Shown in pieces: positions 1 through 7,057 of a stretch of DNA of 8,285 nt; positions within the stretch are counted from its first letter, which is position 1, and every line of letters starts with the position of its first letter. The notes under the pieces are model-generated. The model was given only the letters and a program-made list of their open reading frames with translations. It was not told the DNA's origin and searched no databases. The stretch lies in the NCBI GenBank assembly GCA_029239545.1, contig JARBUQ010000179.1, positions 1 to 8,285 on the forward strand. The letters are read 5' to 3'. Position numbers and translations under genes: made by a program. Origin of the DNA: Paenibacillus sp. Its GTDB lineage: Bacteria; Bacillota; Bacilli; Paenibacillales; NBRC-103111.

Positions 1-96
1 ACTTTTACACAAATTACCTACAACAAACTCTAAACAACTAAATATTGGGATTGAGCGACCGAGAGGATTCTCCTTCTTATTATGGACAATCCATAC

Positions 97-192
97 TTAT
101 AGTTTTCCTTGGGTATGTGGGCTATGTGGATCAAAACCCGTTTCATAAACATGGGCGATGATGACCAAGAAAGACAAACCTGTTGCATTCAA
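97..192 (-). other. Possible 31-codon gene tail in the otherwise empty left edge
   Basis: The first 214 bases contain no gene I recognise. The only open stretch I noticed is a minus-strand frame from a TTG codon near 192 to a TAA at 97-99. It encodes a short hydrophobic run (LSFLVIIAHVYETGF) followed by DPHSPHTQGKL. It starts just after an in-frame TGA, has no ribosome site, and lies about 20 nt downstream of the YciI-family stop. It could be the last codons of a lost membrane or transposase gene, or chance. I assign no function. Confidence 0.15.
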
Positions 193-214
193 TATTCATA
201 ACCAACCAAAATCT

Positions 215-556
215 CTAAATAATAATTCCCCGTTTCGAAAAAAATTCACGATTATAATTGGGACTAGAATTATTAAATTTATTAAATTGAGGCTGCCAAG
301 GACTCAACCTAGCTGTTACTGTTTTATTCACGACAATCGGGTCATTATTCATTACTTCTCTAGCTTCTTCCTCACTACTGACATCAATAATTGAAGCTCC
401 TCCCATATGATCGTCAAATGGGCCGGCAAGGATAATTTTTCCTTCGTTAAATAAGTTTTGAATATAAACAGCATGTTGAAAAATTTGTGGTTGTTCATTT
501 GTCGGCTTTCCTTTAATCCAAGCATCTCCATGTGAATAATAGATCAAAAATTTCAC
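215..556 (-). CDS. YciI-family (YCII-related domain) protein
   Basis: This encodes a small cytoplasmic ferredoxin-fold protein of the YCII-related family, whose members are mostly uncharacterised and sometimes proposed to be enzymes through a conserved His/Asp pair. From the GTG start the product is 113 residues. The family pattern is visible: an N-terminal strand (KFLIYY), His28 in QHAVYIQ, the AGPF turn at residues 44-47, the SSEEEA helix start near 60, and Asp72 in NNDP. The last 20 or so residues are Asn-rich and lie beyond the domain. I chose GTG at 554-556 because GGAGG lies 8 nt upstream and the protein then begins at the family's usual first strand. The ATG at 616 would add 20 residues with no ribosome site, and those bases overlap a separate gene fragment. 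It is transcribed in the same direction as the large surface-protein gene but lies beyond a hairpin, so it probably has its own promoter. No substrate can be inferred. Confidence 0.8.
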   Translation of the reverse strand: MKFLIYYSHGDAWIKGKPTNEQPQIFQHAVYIQNLFNEGKIILAGPFDDHMGGASIIDVSSEEEAREVMNNDPIVVNKTVTARLSPWQPQFNKFNNSSPNYNREFFSKRGIII

Positions 557-581
557 GTCACATTCCTCCAAATTTAACGAT

Positions 582-644
582 TCAAAATCTCTTATTGATG
601 ATTGTATCATCCACAATCCAACTGGAAAATCCTTTCTTCAACAT
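582..644 (-). pseudogene. 20-codon fragment homologous to the tail of the McrB remnant
   Basis: The minus strand reads from ATG at 642-644 to TGA at 582-584 and encodes MLKKGFSSWIVDDTIINKRF. The core GFSSWIVDDTII (597-632) matches GFSSWTDDTII at 7145-7177. The DNA aligns too: about 33 of 37 bases are identical across 597-632 and its left flank, with a single 3-base gap that keeps the frame. A weak GGTGG lies upstream of the ATG. The copy breaks off after KRF, just ahead of the YciI ribosome site. I do not recognise the parent family. It may be a tiny truncated paralogue or the remains of a duplicated module; functional expression seems unlikely. Confidence 0.4.
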
Positions 645-680
645 TATTTTTTCCACCAAAAAGATTGTCCTACGGGCAGC

Positions 681-716
681 ACAAAGCCGCCACCCTACTT
701 GGAGTGACGGCTTTGT
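681..716 (-). terminator. Hairpin downstream of the surface-protein gene
   Basis: A perfect 9-bp inverted repeat (ACAAAGCCG at 681-689 and CGGCTTTGT at 708-716) extends inward by CAC/GTG after one mismatch. It begins 28 nt beyond the stop codon of the 1518-residue gene. On the minus strand the first T-run (TCTTTTT) comes only about 18 nt after the stem, so it is a weak intrinsic terminator or an mRNA-stabilising hairpin rather than a textbook terminator. Confidence 0.45.
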
Positions 717-743
717 TGCGAATGGCGAATACAATGTCAGTGC

Positions 744-3700
744 TTAGGGTTTGCTTGCACTCTCGATGTCCTTCAAAGCCCAATGGCTGAGAGGAACATC
801 TGTCCAGGAAGATTCGACTAATCCGGATTCCTGGAGCTTGCGTTCGAACAATCGATTCAGGAACACCGTGCTCTCCGCTCTCGTTACTCCCTGGTCAGGA
901 AGAAATCTGCCATCCGGATATCCTGTGAGAATACCCGCTTGCTGGACAGCCGCTATAACTTGCTCGGCCCAGTGCCCCTTGATGTCCGTGAAGCTTGATA
1001 CGCTTGCAGTTAGAGTGAGTACCTTGAACTTCTGTGCGATTGCGGCAATCTCTGCCCTCTTAATCGTGGCGCCGGGATCGAAGGATCCATCCGGGTACCC
1101 ATCCATTAACCCGGCTTGACTTACCTTGGCAATAGCATCGGCTCCCCAGTGGGAATTAGGAACATCCGAGTATTGTCGTCCCACTGTCTCCTCTGAGCTC
1201 GCAGGCAGCAATCTGGCGAGCATTGCAGCAAACTCCGCTCTTGTCACCATTTGGTCTGGCTTAAAGCTGCCATCCTGGTATCCAAATACATAAGCATTTC
1301 CCGTCTTTTCTTCAAGAGAAAGAACGGTGAAGATACTGAATTTAGTCACTTCGATTTCGATTCCCAGCGGGTTTCCTAGCTCATCGTATTTAATTACACC
1401 CCGCTGCAGCTTCTTCTCGCCGTCGCTGTGCTCGATATATACAGCGAGAGAATCCAAAAAGGCTTGTCGGAGCGCAGCGTTGTCTGGCAAGGAGGCGATC
1501 GGGAGCATAACCTTTGTAGCATGATCCTTATAGTTCGTCTCGATCGTAATCGAGCCTCCTATAACGTTTACTTCCTGATCGCCGGCAATCTCTTTAACCT
1601 CATCCGCACTCACGGCGCGGTCTGTAATAACTTGCTGCTCTCCCGAATTACGGACCGGGATAAACCGGAAATAAATATCCTTCCCCTCTGCCTGCAAGGC
1701 TTTGAAGGTTTCTTGCGTCAGTGTAATTAAGGTGTCTCCTACTTTTAATTCAACAACGAGCCCTGCTTCGCTTAACTCACGCAGCGATGTGCTGGGCAGA
1801 TTAACTCTAACTTCATCAGCCGGACTCCCCGGAGACGGTGGATCCGTAATGATGATTAGCACGGATTGTTTAGAAGACCGAACAGCACGGGCAATAATCT
1901 CCCTTATTTTACTAAAATTCAGATCAACCTTGTCCTCAAAAACCCCGTTCTTTGTCATTCTGACAATGTCGATTTTGACAGAAGGATTAGAGGGGCCTTC
2001 ATCCCCTGTGATCACTTCGCCTTGTCTCGTTGGATCTTGCGAAGGTTCCGGCTGCTCCGGCTCGGGTACCACTCTGATATTCGATATAGCTTGTAACACT
2101 TCTTCGCTCCAGTTGCCGGCCTCATCCTGTCCCCTCGCATACAGCGTGGTATTCGCATGAATCACTACAGGCTCGGTATACTTCGTATAGACACCATTTA
2201 ATCCGAGCTTATATTGCTGCACAACAACATCAGTTTCGTAAGTTATCGTGGCGGTAACACTCTCATAGGTTTCTTCCATCGGCGTAACGGTGATTACCGG
2301 AGTCAATGGGGCGAGTGTGTCCAAGGTGAAGATTGTATGATACACCACACTCATATTGCCAGCTGCATCCTTGAATTGAACATAGACAGCTCTATTGGAT
2401 CCATCACCGGCTTCAATCTCATAATTCTTGGTAGAGGCATAACTCTCCATATCACTCCACGAAGTGCCATCCTGTGAAAATCTCACTTGAATGTCCTCTG
2501 GATCCGAACCCTCCGTGCCATCCTCCACCGTAAGGTCAAGATTAAGCATTAGATTATTCGATAGGGTGCTTCCATCCTTCAGGGCTACGCTTCCCGTTGG
2601 CAGTGTTCTATCTATGTTGGCAATCGTAAGCGTTGTTTCTGAGCTCCAATTGCCTACTGCATCCTTCACTTTGGCATATACAATTGTGTTATTTTCTACA
2701 GTGACCGGCAGGGTATATGGTTCGAATACGCTGCCCGCTCCATCACCGACTTTAATGTGCCGCACCGCGGCATCATCCTCCGCAGCCTGATCTACAAACC
2801 CTAAGGTAACCGTTACATCCGTATTGGTCCAAGCCGTTGTGCTTGGCTCAAGGATCGGTGCAACCGGTGCAAGGGTATCCACGGTTATGGATACGCTGGA
2901 CTTCTCCGTGCCTGCGTTACCGGCGGCATCAGTAGCCAATGCTTCAAACACGTGTAAGCCATCTTCCAGCGTTGTGCCTGCAGGATTGTAACTCCATTCG
3001 CCGAAAGCATCCGCAGTTACCGTAGTAATCTCTACCGCATCGATCCATACGGTTATTTTGCTGAAAGGCTCTGCTAAGCCCATTAACTCCTCAAATATCG
3101 GATTATTCGTAATTCCAGAATCATTCACGAATATGGTTGAGGTTTGAACGCCGTATATCGTGGGCACATCAGGCTTTGCCGTATCGTAGATGATCTTGAA
3201 TTCACTGGATTTGGCACTGCTTAGACCAAAATCCAAATCCGTTGACATTGCACTATATGGGTTGTCCCCTTGCATCATGGAGCTCTGAACAAGCGACCAT
3301 TCCCCGGCTGTCACAACTGCAGTTCCTGCAGTTACGCTCATGCCTAACTCATTTTTCTTATACACCGTAATCGTCGTCCCTGAATCTCCCGTTCCATGAA
3401 TGGTGACAGGTCTCTTGTTCGTTGCTCCATCAATTGCTACAGGAATAACTACTGTGTCATCCATTACACTGAAGCCTGTAATTACAGGAACTGAAGGGAG
3501 TGATGTCTTGATCCTAACAGCAAAGTCAGATGAAACCGGGCTTACATTCCCGGCAATATCCGTGGCCGTAGCCTTGAAAGTGCGGACACCGTCAGCAAGC
3601 GTTGTCCCCGTATAGTCGAATGACCATGTTCCATCGTCTGCTGCCGTTGTCGTACCGATACTGCTGCTTCCGTCATCCAAGTATATCGTGACAATGCTCT

Positions 3701-5300
3701 TCCCTTCCGCTGTTCCCTTAAGGATTAGTGTATTGTCTGTTGTTATGCGGTCGTCACCCGGATCGTCCAGCACCTTCGTTATCGCCGGAGCAGAAGGAGC
3801 GGCCAGATCGATCTCCACGACTTGCGACAGGGATCTGGCTCCTGTGATGTTCAATGTATTCGTCGCCGTTGCGGAGAACGTGTAGCTTTCCTGAGCCAAC
3901 GCGGTTGCCGTATAATCATAGCTCCACGCTCCACTCACGTCAGCGGTAGTTGTTCCCGCTATCACATTGTCCACATATACCGTAACCGTTACAGAAGCTT
4001 CGGCAGTCCCTTTGACATACAAGGATGTGTCGTTCGTAATATAGTCCGTTCCCGATCTCCCGCTATCCTCTGCAATACCCGTTATTACTGGCGGAGGTGG
4101 TGCGAGATCCGGATTCACCTTTGTTTTTACCAGATACATCTGCGAAGAATTGGTGCTTCCCACCATGACATATTCATTGTTAGGAAGAGCTTTGATGTCA
4201 TAGGCAGTATCGAAGCTCGCTCCTCCGAAATTCGTTTCCCACAGCACATCACCCGAAGCATTGGTTTTAAACATATAGATGTCATTAGGACCATTGGTAT
4301 AGGAGTAGGTTCTGCCTGCGACCATATAACCGCCGTTCGCAGCTTCAATGACAGAGGCGCCAACATCACTGGAGCTGCCCCCGACTGCCTTCTTCCAAAC
4401 GGCTACGCCAAGACTATTCGTCTTCACCAGATAGGCATCCCCATTAAATGAACCATTAGGCTTCGTCTCTCCCGTTAAAATAAACCCACCATCCAATGTG
4501 GCCGTAACGGAATTGAAGAGTTCCGTCTGTCCGCCTTCATCATAGGTTTGTTCCCAGACGAATTCCCCCGCAGCATTGTATTTAATTAGAACGGCATCAG
4601 ATGTGCTTTGCGCAGACATAGCTTTCTTAGATCCGGCAACGACGAATCCATTGTCTGCTGTCAGCGTTATGTCAAATACATCATAGCTGTCATCCGGTGA
4701 TAAGTATTGTTCTTCCCAGAGGATCACTCCATCGGTGTCAAGCTTATACACCTGAATATCATAATTATTCGCTCCGGTATTCGTTCTGCTGAGGACAAGA
4801 TACCCGTCAGCCGTCTCAACGATTCCCCGGCCGGCTTGTTCTCCGCTGCCTCCGAGACGCTTCTCCCACTGCAGGACCCCGGATGCATCCGTCTTCACAA
4901 CAAAAGTATCATAGTATGTAGACGCCGAGTACGAATATCCCGTCATCAGGTAACCCCCGTCAGAGGTTGCGATTATGGAATTAAACATATCATTGCCTTC
5001 CGTACCGCCGAACTGCTTGGGCTCGCCGACGAGATCGCCAATCAAATTCGTCTTCAGCCAGACTGCATCCGTGTGGCTGGATACAGGATGAGAAACGATC
5101 TTCTGCCCTGCAATCACATAACCGTCCGCTAAGGGTATAATTCCGTAACCTATATCAGAACCTGAGCTTCCCAGTACCTTCTCAAGATCAAGCACCTGCT
5201 CGGGTACGGCTGGTACTGCTGATATTTGAGCCGCATACAAAGTGAAACTAATAGATAAGGTAATCAGTACAGCAATAAATCGATTGCGCTTCCTCTTCAT
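744..5300 (-). CDS. Exported SLH-anchored surface protein with seven-blade propeller and Ig repeats
   Basis: This is a 1518-residue cell-wall protein, with order and rough residues as follows. Residues 1-28 are a signal peptide (basic MKRKRNR, hydrophobic core, ISA cleavage site). Residues 38-395 hold seven repeats of the form GGxxxD-xxxxxxDGGYxxxG-D-xxVKTxxxGxxxW, consistent with a seven-bladed beta-propeller. Residues 402-810 hold bacterial Ig-like modules with GTAE, GTW/GAWSYDY and ATDxAGN signatures. Residues 811-1075 hold shorter modules ending in KDAxGNWS. A Pro/Glu-rich linker lies near 1079-1092. Residues 1104-1330 form a pre-SLH domain ending KFSIFTVL, a type seen in Paenibacillus surface proteins. 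SLH motifs follow, with TRAE at 1353, KRAE at 1414 and TRAE at 1473, and a last partial SDV-HWA unit. SLH domains of this kind bind pyruvylated secondary cell-wall polymer. I see no cysteine and no enzyme motif. The ATG is supported by GGAGGA 6 nt upstream. The role (adhesion, sugar or surface binding) is inference only. Confidence 0.9.
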   Translation of the reverse strand: MKRKRNRFIAVLITLSISFTLYAAQISAVPAVPEQVLDLEKVLGSSGSDIGYGIIPLADGYVIAGQKIVSHPVSSHTDAVWLKTNLIGDLVGEPKQFGGTEGNDMFNSIIATSDGGYLMTGYSYSASTYYDTFVVKTDASGVLQWEKRLGGSGEQAGRGIVETADGYLVLSRTNTGANNYDIQVYKLDTDGVILWEEQYLSPDDSYDVFDITLTADNGFVVAGSKKAMSAQSTSDAVLIKYNAAGEFVWEQTYDEGGQTELFNSVTATLDGGFILTGETKPNGSFNGDAYLVKTNSLGVAVWKKAVGGSSSDVGASVIEAANGGYMVAGRTYSYTNGPNDIYMFKTNASGDVLWETNFGGASFDTAYDIKALPNNEYVMVGSTNSSQMYLVKTKVNPDLAPPPPVITGIAEDSGRSGTDYITNDTSLYVKGTAEASVTVTVYVDNVIAGTTTADVSGAWSYDYTATALAQESYTFSATATNTLNITGARSLSQVVEIDLAAPSAPAITKVLDDPGDDRITTDNTLILKGTAEGKSIVTIYLDDGSSSIGTTTAADDGTWSFDYTGTTLADGVRTFKATATDIAGNVSPVSSDFAVRIKTSLPSVPVITGFSVMDDTVVIPVAIDGATNKRPVTIHGTGDSGTTITVYKKNELGMSVTAGTAVVTAGEWSLVQSSMMQGDNPYSAMSTDLDFGLSSAKSSEFKIIYDTAKPDVPTIYGVQTSTIFVNDSGITNNPIFEELMGLAEPFSKITVWIDAVEITTVTADAFGEWSYNPAGTTLEDGLHVFEALATDAAGNAGTEKSSVSITVDTLAPVAPILEPSTTAWTNTDVTVTLGFVDQAAEDDAAVRHIKVGDGAGSVFEPYTLPVTVENNTIVYAKVKDAVGNWSSETTLTIANIDRTLPTGSVALKDGSTLSNNLMLNLDLTVEDGTEGSDPEDIQVRFSQDGTSWSDMESYASTKNYEIEAGDGSNRAVYVQFKDAAGNMSVVYHTIFTLDTLAPLTPVITVTPMEETYESVTATITYETDVVVQQYKLGLNGVYTKYTEPVVIHANTTLYARGQDEAGNWSEEVLQAISNIRVVPEPEQPEPSQDPTRQGEVITGDEGPSNPSVKIDIVRMTKNGVFEDKVDLNFSKIREIIARAVRSSKQSVLIIITDPPSPGSPADEVRVNLPSTSLRELSEAGLVVELKVGDTLITLTQETFKALQAEGKDIYFRFIPVRNSGEQQVITDRAVSADEVKEIAGDQEVNVIGGSITIETNYKDHATKVMLPIASLPDNAALRQAFLDSLAVYIEHSDGEKKLQRGVIKYDELGNPLGIEIEVTKFSIFTVLSLEEKTGNAYVFGYQDGSFKPDQMVTRAEFAAMLARLLPASSEETVGRQYSDVPNSHWGADAIAKVSQAGLMDGYPDGSFDPGATIKRAEIAAIAQKFKVLTLTASVSSFTDIKGHWAEQVIAAVQQAGILTGYPDGRFLPDQGVTRAESTVFLNRLFERKLQESGLVESSWTDVPLSHWALKDIESASKP
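762..1310 (-). other. SLH cell-wall anchoring region (three motifs plus partial)
   Basis: This covers residues about 1331-1513 of the surface protein. Three GYxDGxFxPxxxxxRAE cores are visible (GYQDGSFKPDQ, GYPDGSFDPGA, GYPDGRFLPDQ), each followed by a helix. HWGADAI, HWAEQVI and HWALKDI begin the second, third and a terminal partial unit. The second motif has KRAE where the others have TRAE. The protein ends only a few residues after the last HWA, as is common in Paenibacillus SLH proteins, so I do not read it as truncated. Confidence 0.85.
2871..4094 (-). repeat. Array of bacterial Ig-like modules
   Basis: Residues about 403-810 of the surface protein contain four modules of roughly 95-105 residues, each opening with P-x-I-T/Y-G/K. 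The first, second and fourth share a GTAE or GLAE turn, a short VTVYVD/VTIYLD-type strand, a W-S-Y/F-D/N-Y/P motif, a TTLxDGxxxFxAxAT strand and (second and fourth) ATDxAGN. The third is more divergent and has lost the W-S-Y/F motif. Amino-acid similarity is clear but DNA identity is modest, so the array is old and not freshly duplicated. Such modules usually act as stalks that project a binding head from the wall. Confidence 0.7.
4116..5189 (-). repeat. Seven beta-propeller-type repeats in the N-terminal head
   Basis: Residues about 38-395 contain seven tandem units of about 45-55 residues. Each starts near GGxxxD (GSSGSD, GGTEGND, GGSGEQ, SPDDSYD, EGGQTE, GGSSSD, GGASFD), continues through a DGGYxxxG-like strand pair, and ends with an xxVKTxxxGxxxW strand. 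Seven such units fit a closed seven-bladed propeller as the exposed head of the protein. The family (PQQ-like, WD-like or delta-60-like) cannot be settled by eye. Confidence 0.65.
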
Positions 5301-5340
5301 TGTGCTTCCTCCGTTAGTGTCTTTCTATATGCGCCCCCCA

Positions 5341-5349
5341 ATTTTACCA
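5341..5349 (-). promoter_or_regulatory. Candidate extended -10 for the surface-protein gene
   Basis: The minus strand reads TGGTAAAAT, a TGn extended -10 with 5 of 6 matches to TATAAT, about 40 nt upstream of the ATG. No good -35 lies 16-18 nt further up, which an extended -10 can tolerate. The remaining leader carries the GGAGGA ribosome site at 5307-5312. Confidence 0.35.
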
Positions 5350-5519
5350 TATTAATCTCTGAATCACTTCCCTTATTTCGATATAAATCGGTAATGCACC
5401 GTATTTCCACCTGATGAACGAGCCATCATTGCTTCTATCATAATCATTCTTCGAACAAGCTTTCTCGCCTCAGCTTAGTAGATTACCCCTGTGAAAGAAA
5501 TGTACATTCTAATGTGGTC
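5350..5519. other. Intergenic stretch with nothing recognisable
   Basis: Between the candidate surface-protein promoter and the alkD-like terminator I see no gene, RNA motif or strong inverted repeat. The only local symmetry is the short CGATATAAATCG at 5379-5390. It could hold upstream promoter or operator sequence for the surface-protein gene, but no site is convincing. Confidence 0.4.
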
Positions 5520-5520
5520 G

Positions 5521-5550
5521 AAAAGAAAACCGCCCATGTTATGAGCGGTT
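5521..5550 (-). terminator. Intrinsic terminator of the alkD-like gene
   Basis: AACCGC (5528-5533) pairs with GCGGTT (5545-5550), and CAT/ATG pair inside across one mismatch. On the minus strand the stem runs straight into TTTTCTTTT. It lies about 50 nt after the stop codon of the DNA alkylation repair gene and isolates it from the surface-protein gene. Confidence 0.8.
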
Positions 5551-5601
5551 AATAACCAGTTTCATTGTCATTCAACCTTCTGATACCCATTCCGGCATTG
5601 T

Positions 5602-6309
5602 TTAACACCTTACATGTTTGCGTTTGAAACCAAGCTGCCCTCTATCTACTGCCTTTTGAATATTCTCGGAAGCGAGTAGGAACTTGCTTTTTGCCTTGTC
5701 CCGTTTGACTTCTACTGGGCCTACTGCCTTTGCAGTCTCGACCGCCTTATCATGGAGCGGCAAATAGGATACCCCCACTGTGTAAATAAAATTATTCATA
5801 GCAGATTTAGTTCGTTCGGGTGAATCGTGAATCGTATTTTCCACAAGTTCAAGCATATTGGCCATTTTGCTTTCGGCAAATTCACCGTTCGGTCGACTAC
5901 CCAAAAGCCAGCAGTAACAACTCCAGCCCGCTGACATTCTCAGCTCTTCGCCGCTTGCGATCCATTTATCGGCAACCTCTTGTGCAATATCTGTCTCCGA
6001 CAAGGTGACTGCAACCACATAATCGGACAGCATATAAAAATAAGCCGCATCGATCCAACGCTCAAAATCCGCTTCCGTCATCGCTTTTGGATCTGCAATT
6101 ATGCCGGCAAAGTACATGGCGTCGTAGTTCCCTGTAGCGTAAAGCTGCTCTGCCAAAGGTTGATTTATTTTTATTCTTTTGAAAATGGGCTTCATTTCGC
6201 CTGTAGCCACGCCAAAAAGCGGCTCGTGCGCGCCATTGGATGCGTATATTTTCTTGGTTCGTTCCTTGCCGAGAGCTTCAAGCTCCTGCATAACCGTTTC
6301 TACATTCAT
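5602..6309 (-). CDS. DNA alkylation repair protein (AlkD-like HEAT-repeat family)
   Basis: This 235-residue cytoplasmic protein belongs to the DNA_alkylation family of all-helical HEAT-repeat proteins, whose studied member AlkD excises N3- and N7-alkylated purines. Features seen include an N-terminal helix MNVETVMQELEALG, the block NYDAMYFAGIIADP at 61-74, WIDAAYFYMLSDYVV at 85-99, the Trp-rich SAGWSCYCWLLG at 126-137, and the basic tail GFKRKHVRC. Length fits the family. The ATG at 6307-6309 has AAGGAAGGG about 7 nt upstream. It appears to be a single-gene unit with its own terminator. This subgroup differs from classical AlkD, and some relatives (AlkD2 type) lack lesion-recognition residues. 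I cannot confirm the active-site residues by eye, so glycosylase activity is inferred from family only. Confidence 0.85.
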   Translation of the reverse strand: MNVETVMQELEALGKERTKKIYASNGAHEPLFGVATGEMKPIFKRIKINQPLAEQLYATGNYDAMYFAGIIADPKAMTEADFERWIDAAYFYMLSDYVVAVTLSETDIAQEVADKWIASGEELRMSAGWSCYCWLLGSRPNGEFAESKMANMLELVENTIHDSPERTKSAMNNFIYTVGVSYLPLHDKAVETAKAVGPVEVKRDKAKSKFLLASENIQKAVDRGQLGFKRKHVRC

Positions 6310-6343
6310 TGTTTAACCCTTCCTTCTTGTTAGATAATATTCC

Positions 6344-6349
6344 ATTATA
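6344..6349 (-). promoter_or_regulatory. Candidate -10 box for the alkD-like gene
   Basis: The minus strand has a perfect TATAAT about 35 nt upstream of the ATG, inside the helix-turn-helix remnant. The hexamer 17 nt further up is a poor -35, so this is a plausible but unproven promoter. If real, decay of the upstream gene may have left or created it. Confidence 0.3.
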
Positions 6350-6517
6350 CGCGATATCTTTTCGCCACTTCGGTTACTGGTGTGCCTGCCACACTTCTTT
6401 GTACAAGGTTTCCCTGTCGTAAATGTTATAGGGTTGTCCATATAGCTCGTATGTTTCCGGTTTCTCAAGCGGTTGCATTGATCCACTGTCTTCATCGTTC
6501 TCTGGAAAAACAGGGGA
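6345..6517 (-). pseudogene. Frameshifted remnant of a helix-turn-helix-like gene
   Basis: The minus strand encodes a segment from ATG at 6476-6478 that includes EKPETYELYGQPYNIYDRE and TLYKEVWQA, then hits TAA at 6374-6376. After removal of two bases at that point the reading continues as PVTEVAKRYRV before another stop at 6345-6347. The joined motif YDRETLYKEVW-APVTEVAKRY resembles the start of a helix-turn-helix-like module that in related proteins continues as xSDVAIHKICK. The continuation is missing here. Upstream, the same frame is open back to a TAA at 6518-6520. I recognise the motif but not a named gene; it is probably left from a mobile or accessory locus. Confidence 0.5.
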
Positions 6518-6611
6518 TTACTCCAGGATGAAACGGAGTTTGACCGAAATGTTATTCAGCCATCGTCCGCAACGAATCAGTTAACAATCTGTCAACAATC
6601 CATGTTCGCAT

Positions 6612-6648
6612 GAAAAAAACCTCCGCTGTAATGTTTATGAGAGGAGGT
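6612..6648 (-). terminator. Intrinsic terminator after the decayed toxin gene
   Basis: ACCTCC (6619-6624) pairs with GGAGGT (6643-6648), and two more pairs form inside after a mismatch. On the minus strand the stem is followed at once by seven T residues. It begins 7 nt after the stop codon of the PIN-domain remnant, so it probably ended the toxin-antitoxin transcript. Confidence 0.75.
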
Positions 6649-6654
6649 GTCGTA

Positions 6655-6867
6655 TTAGCTATGCAATTCCGTTGGAACGATTGGATTCAGACATTTCAAT
6701 TCCCCTATGTTCTTGAAATCATCAATATCGTTAGTGATTAGCGTGGCGTAGAGAATTCCAGTCTCTTATTGTTCGATTAGTTGAGTTAAGTATCTTACTG
6801 CACTAGGAATACCTGCAACAACATATAGCCAGATATTTGTATCAATGACGACTTTTTATTTATGCAT
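6655..6867 (-). pseudogene. Decayed PIN-domain (VapC-like) toxin
   Basis: Starting from ATG at 6865-6867, one frame reads M-H-K-stop-K, then VVIDTNIWLYVVAGIPSAVR and YLTQLIEQ, a second stop, then ETGILYATLITNDIDDFKNI and GELKCLNP, ending at TAA 6655-6657. VIDTNIW is the PIN first strand with its metal-binding Asp, and LITNDIDDF is the C-terminal PIN strand with the last acidic pair. All in one frame, it totals about 70 codons against about 130 in family members, so roughly 60 central residues with the middle acidic residues are gone. PIN toxins are Mg-dependent RNases; this one cannot be functional. Its ATG overlaps the stop codon of the upstream antitoxin-like gene, as in typical toxin-antitoxin operons. 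Confidence 0.75.
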
Positions 6868-7051
6868 CCCGATCCTCTTCAGCCTTCCTTGAACGTAATA
6901 CTTCTTGCATGAATGGATCTGATAATGGGATTTTACCTGCCACTTGAATCTCCACTTCATCATTAGATGATGCATGTAAGCCTTCCATCAAGAAATCCCT
7001 TAATGACGTAATATCGTTTAATGTCATTTTCGTTACTTCTCCATCATTCAT
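6860..7051 (-). CDS. Antitoxin-like small protein paired with the PIN remnant
   Basis: This is a 63-residue, acidic protein (MNDGEVTKMTLND... ending RKAEEDRDA). I do not recognise a defined DNA-binding fold. The antitoxin call rests on size, acidity and position: its TAA overlaps the ATG of the decayed PIN toxin (ATGCATAA arrangement), the classic antitoxin-first layout. GAGGGGAG lies 9 nt upstream of the ATG, inside the last codons of the upstream McrB remnant. A second in-frame ATG at 7025-7027 has GGAG 11 nt upstream and would give 55 residues. The frame shows no damage, so it may outlive its toxin as an orphan. It could also be an unrelated small gene. Confidence 0.55.
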   Translation of the reverse strand: MNDGEVTKMTLNDITSLRDFLMEGLHASSNDEVEIQVAGKIPLSDPFMQEVLRSRKAEEDRDA

Positions 7052-7057
7052 CTACGT

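Noticed and set aside
158..394. 78-codon plus-strand frame at the left edge
   Set aside because: It runs antisense into the YciI-family gene, with no motif and no ribosome site.
557..616. Upstream ATG at 616 as the start of the YciI-family gene
   Set aside because: It has no ribosome site and adds 20 residues outside the family. GTG at 556 has GGAGG at ideal spacing, and the upstream bases belong to another fragment.
751..5132. Many plus-strand open frames of 60-209 codons opposite the large surface-protein gene
   Set aside because: They are antisense to a clearly real gene with repeats and signal peptide, have biased low-complexity composition, and lack ribosome sites or recognisable motifs.
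2871..5189. The surface-protein repeats as recent DNA tandem repeats
   Set aside because: Similarity is clear in protein but weak in DNA; no long identical blocks are visible.
6313..6495. 60-codon minus-strand frame upstream of the alkD-like gene
   Set aside because: The recognisable protein similarity (YDRETLYKEVW and PVTEVAKRY) lies in the other two frames of the same strand, so this frame is a shadow.
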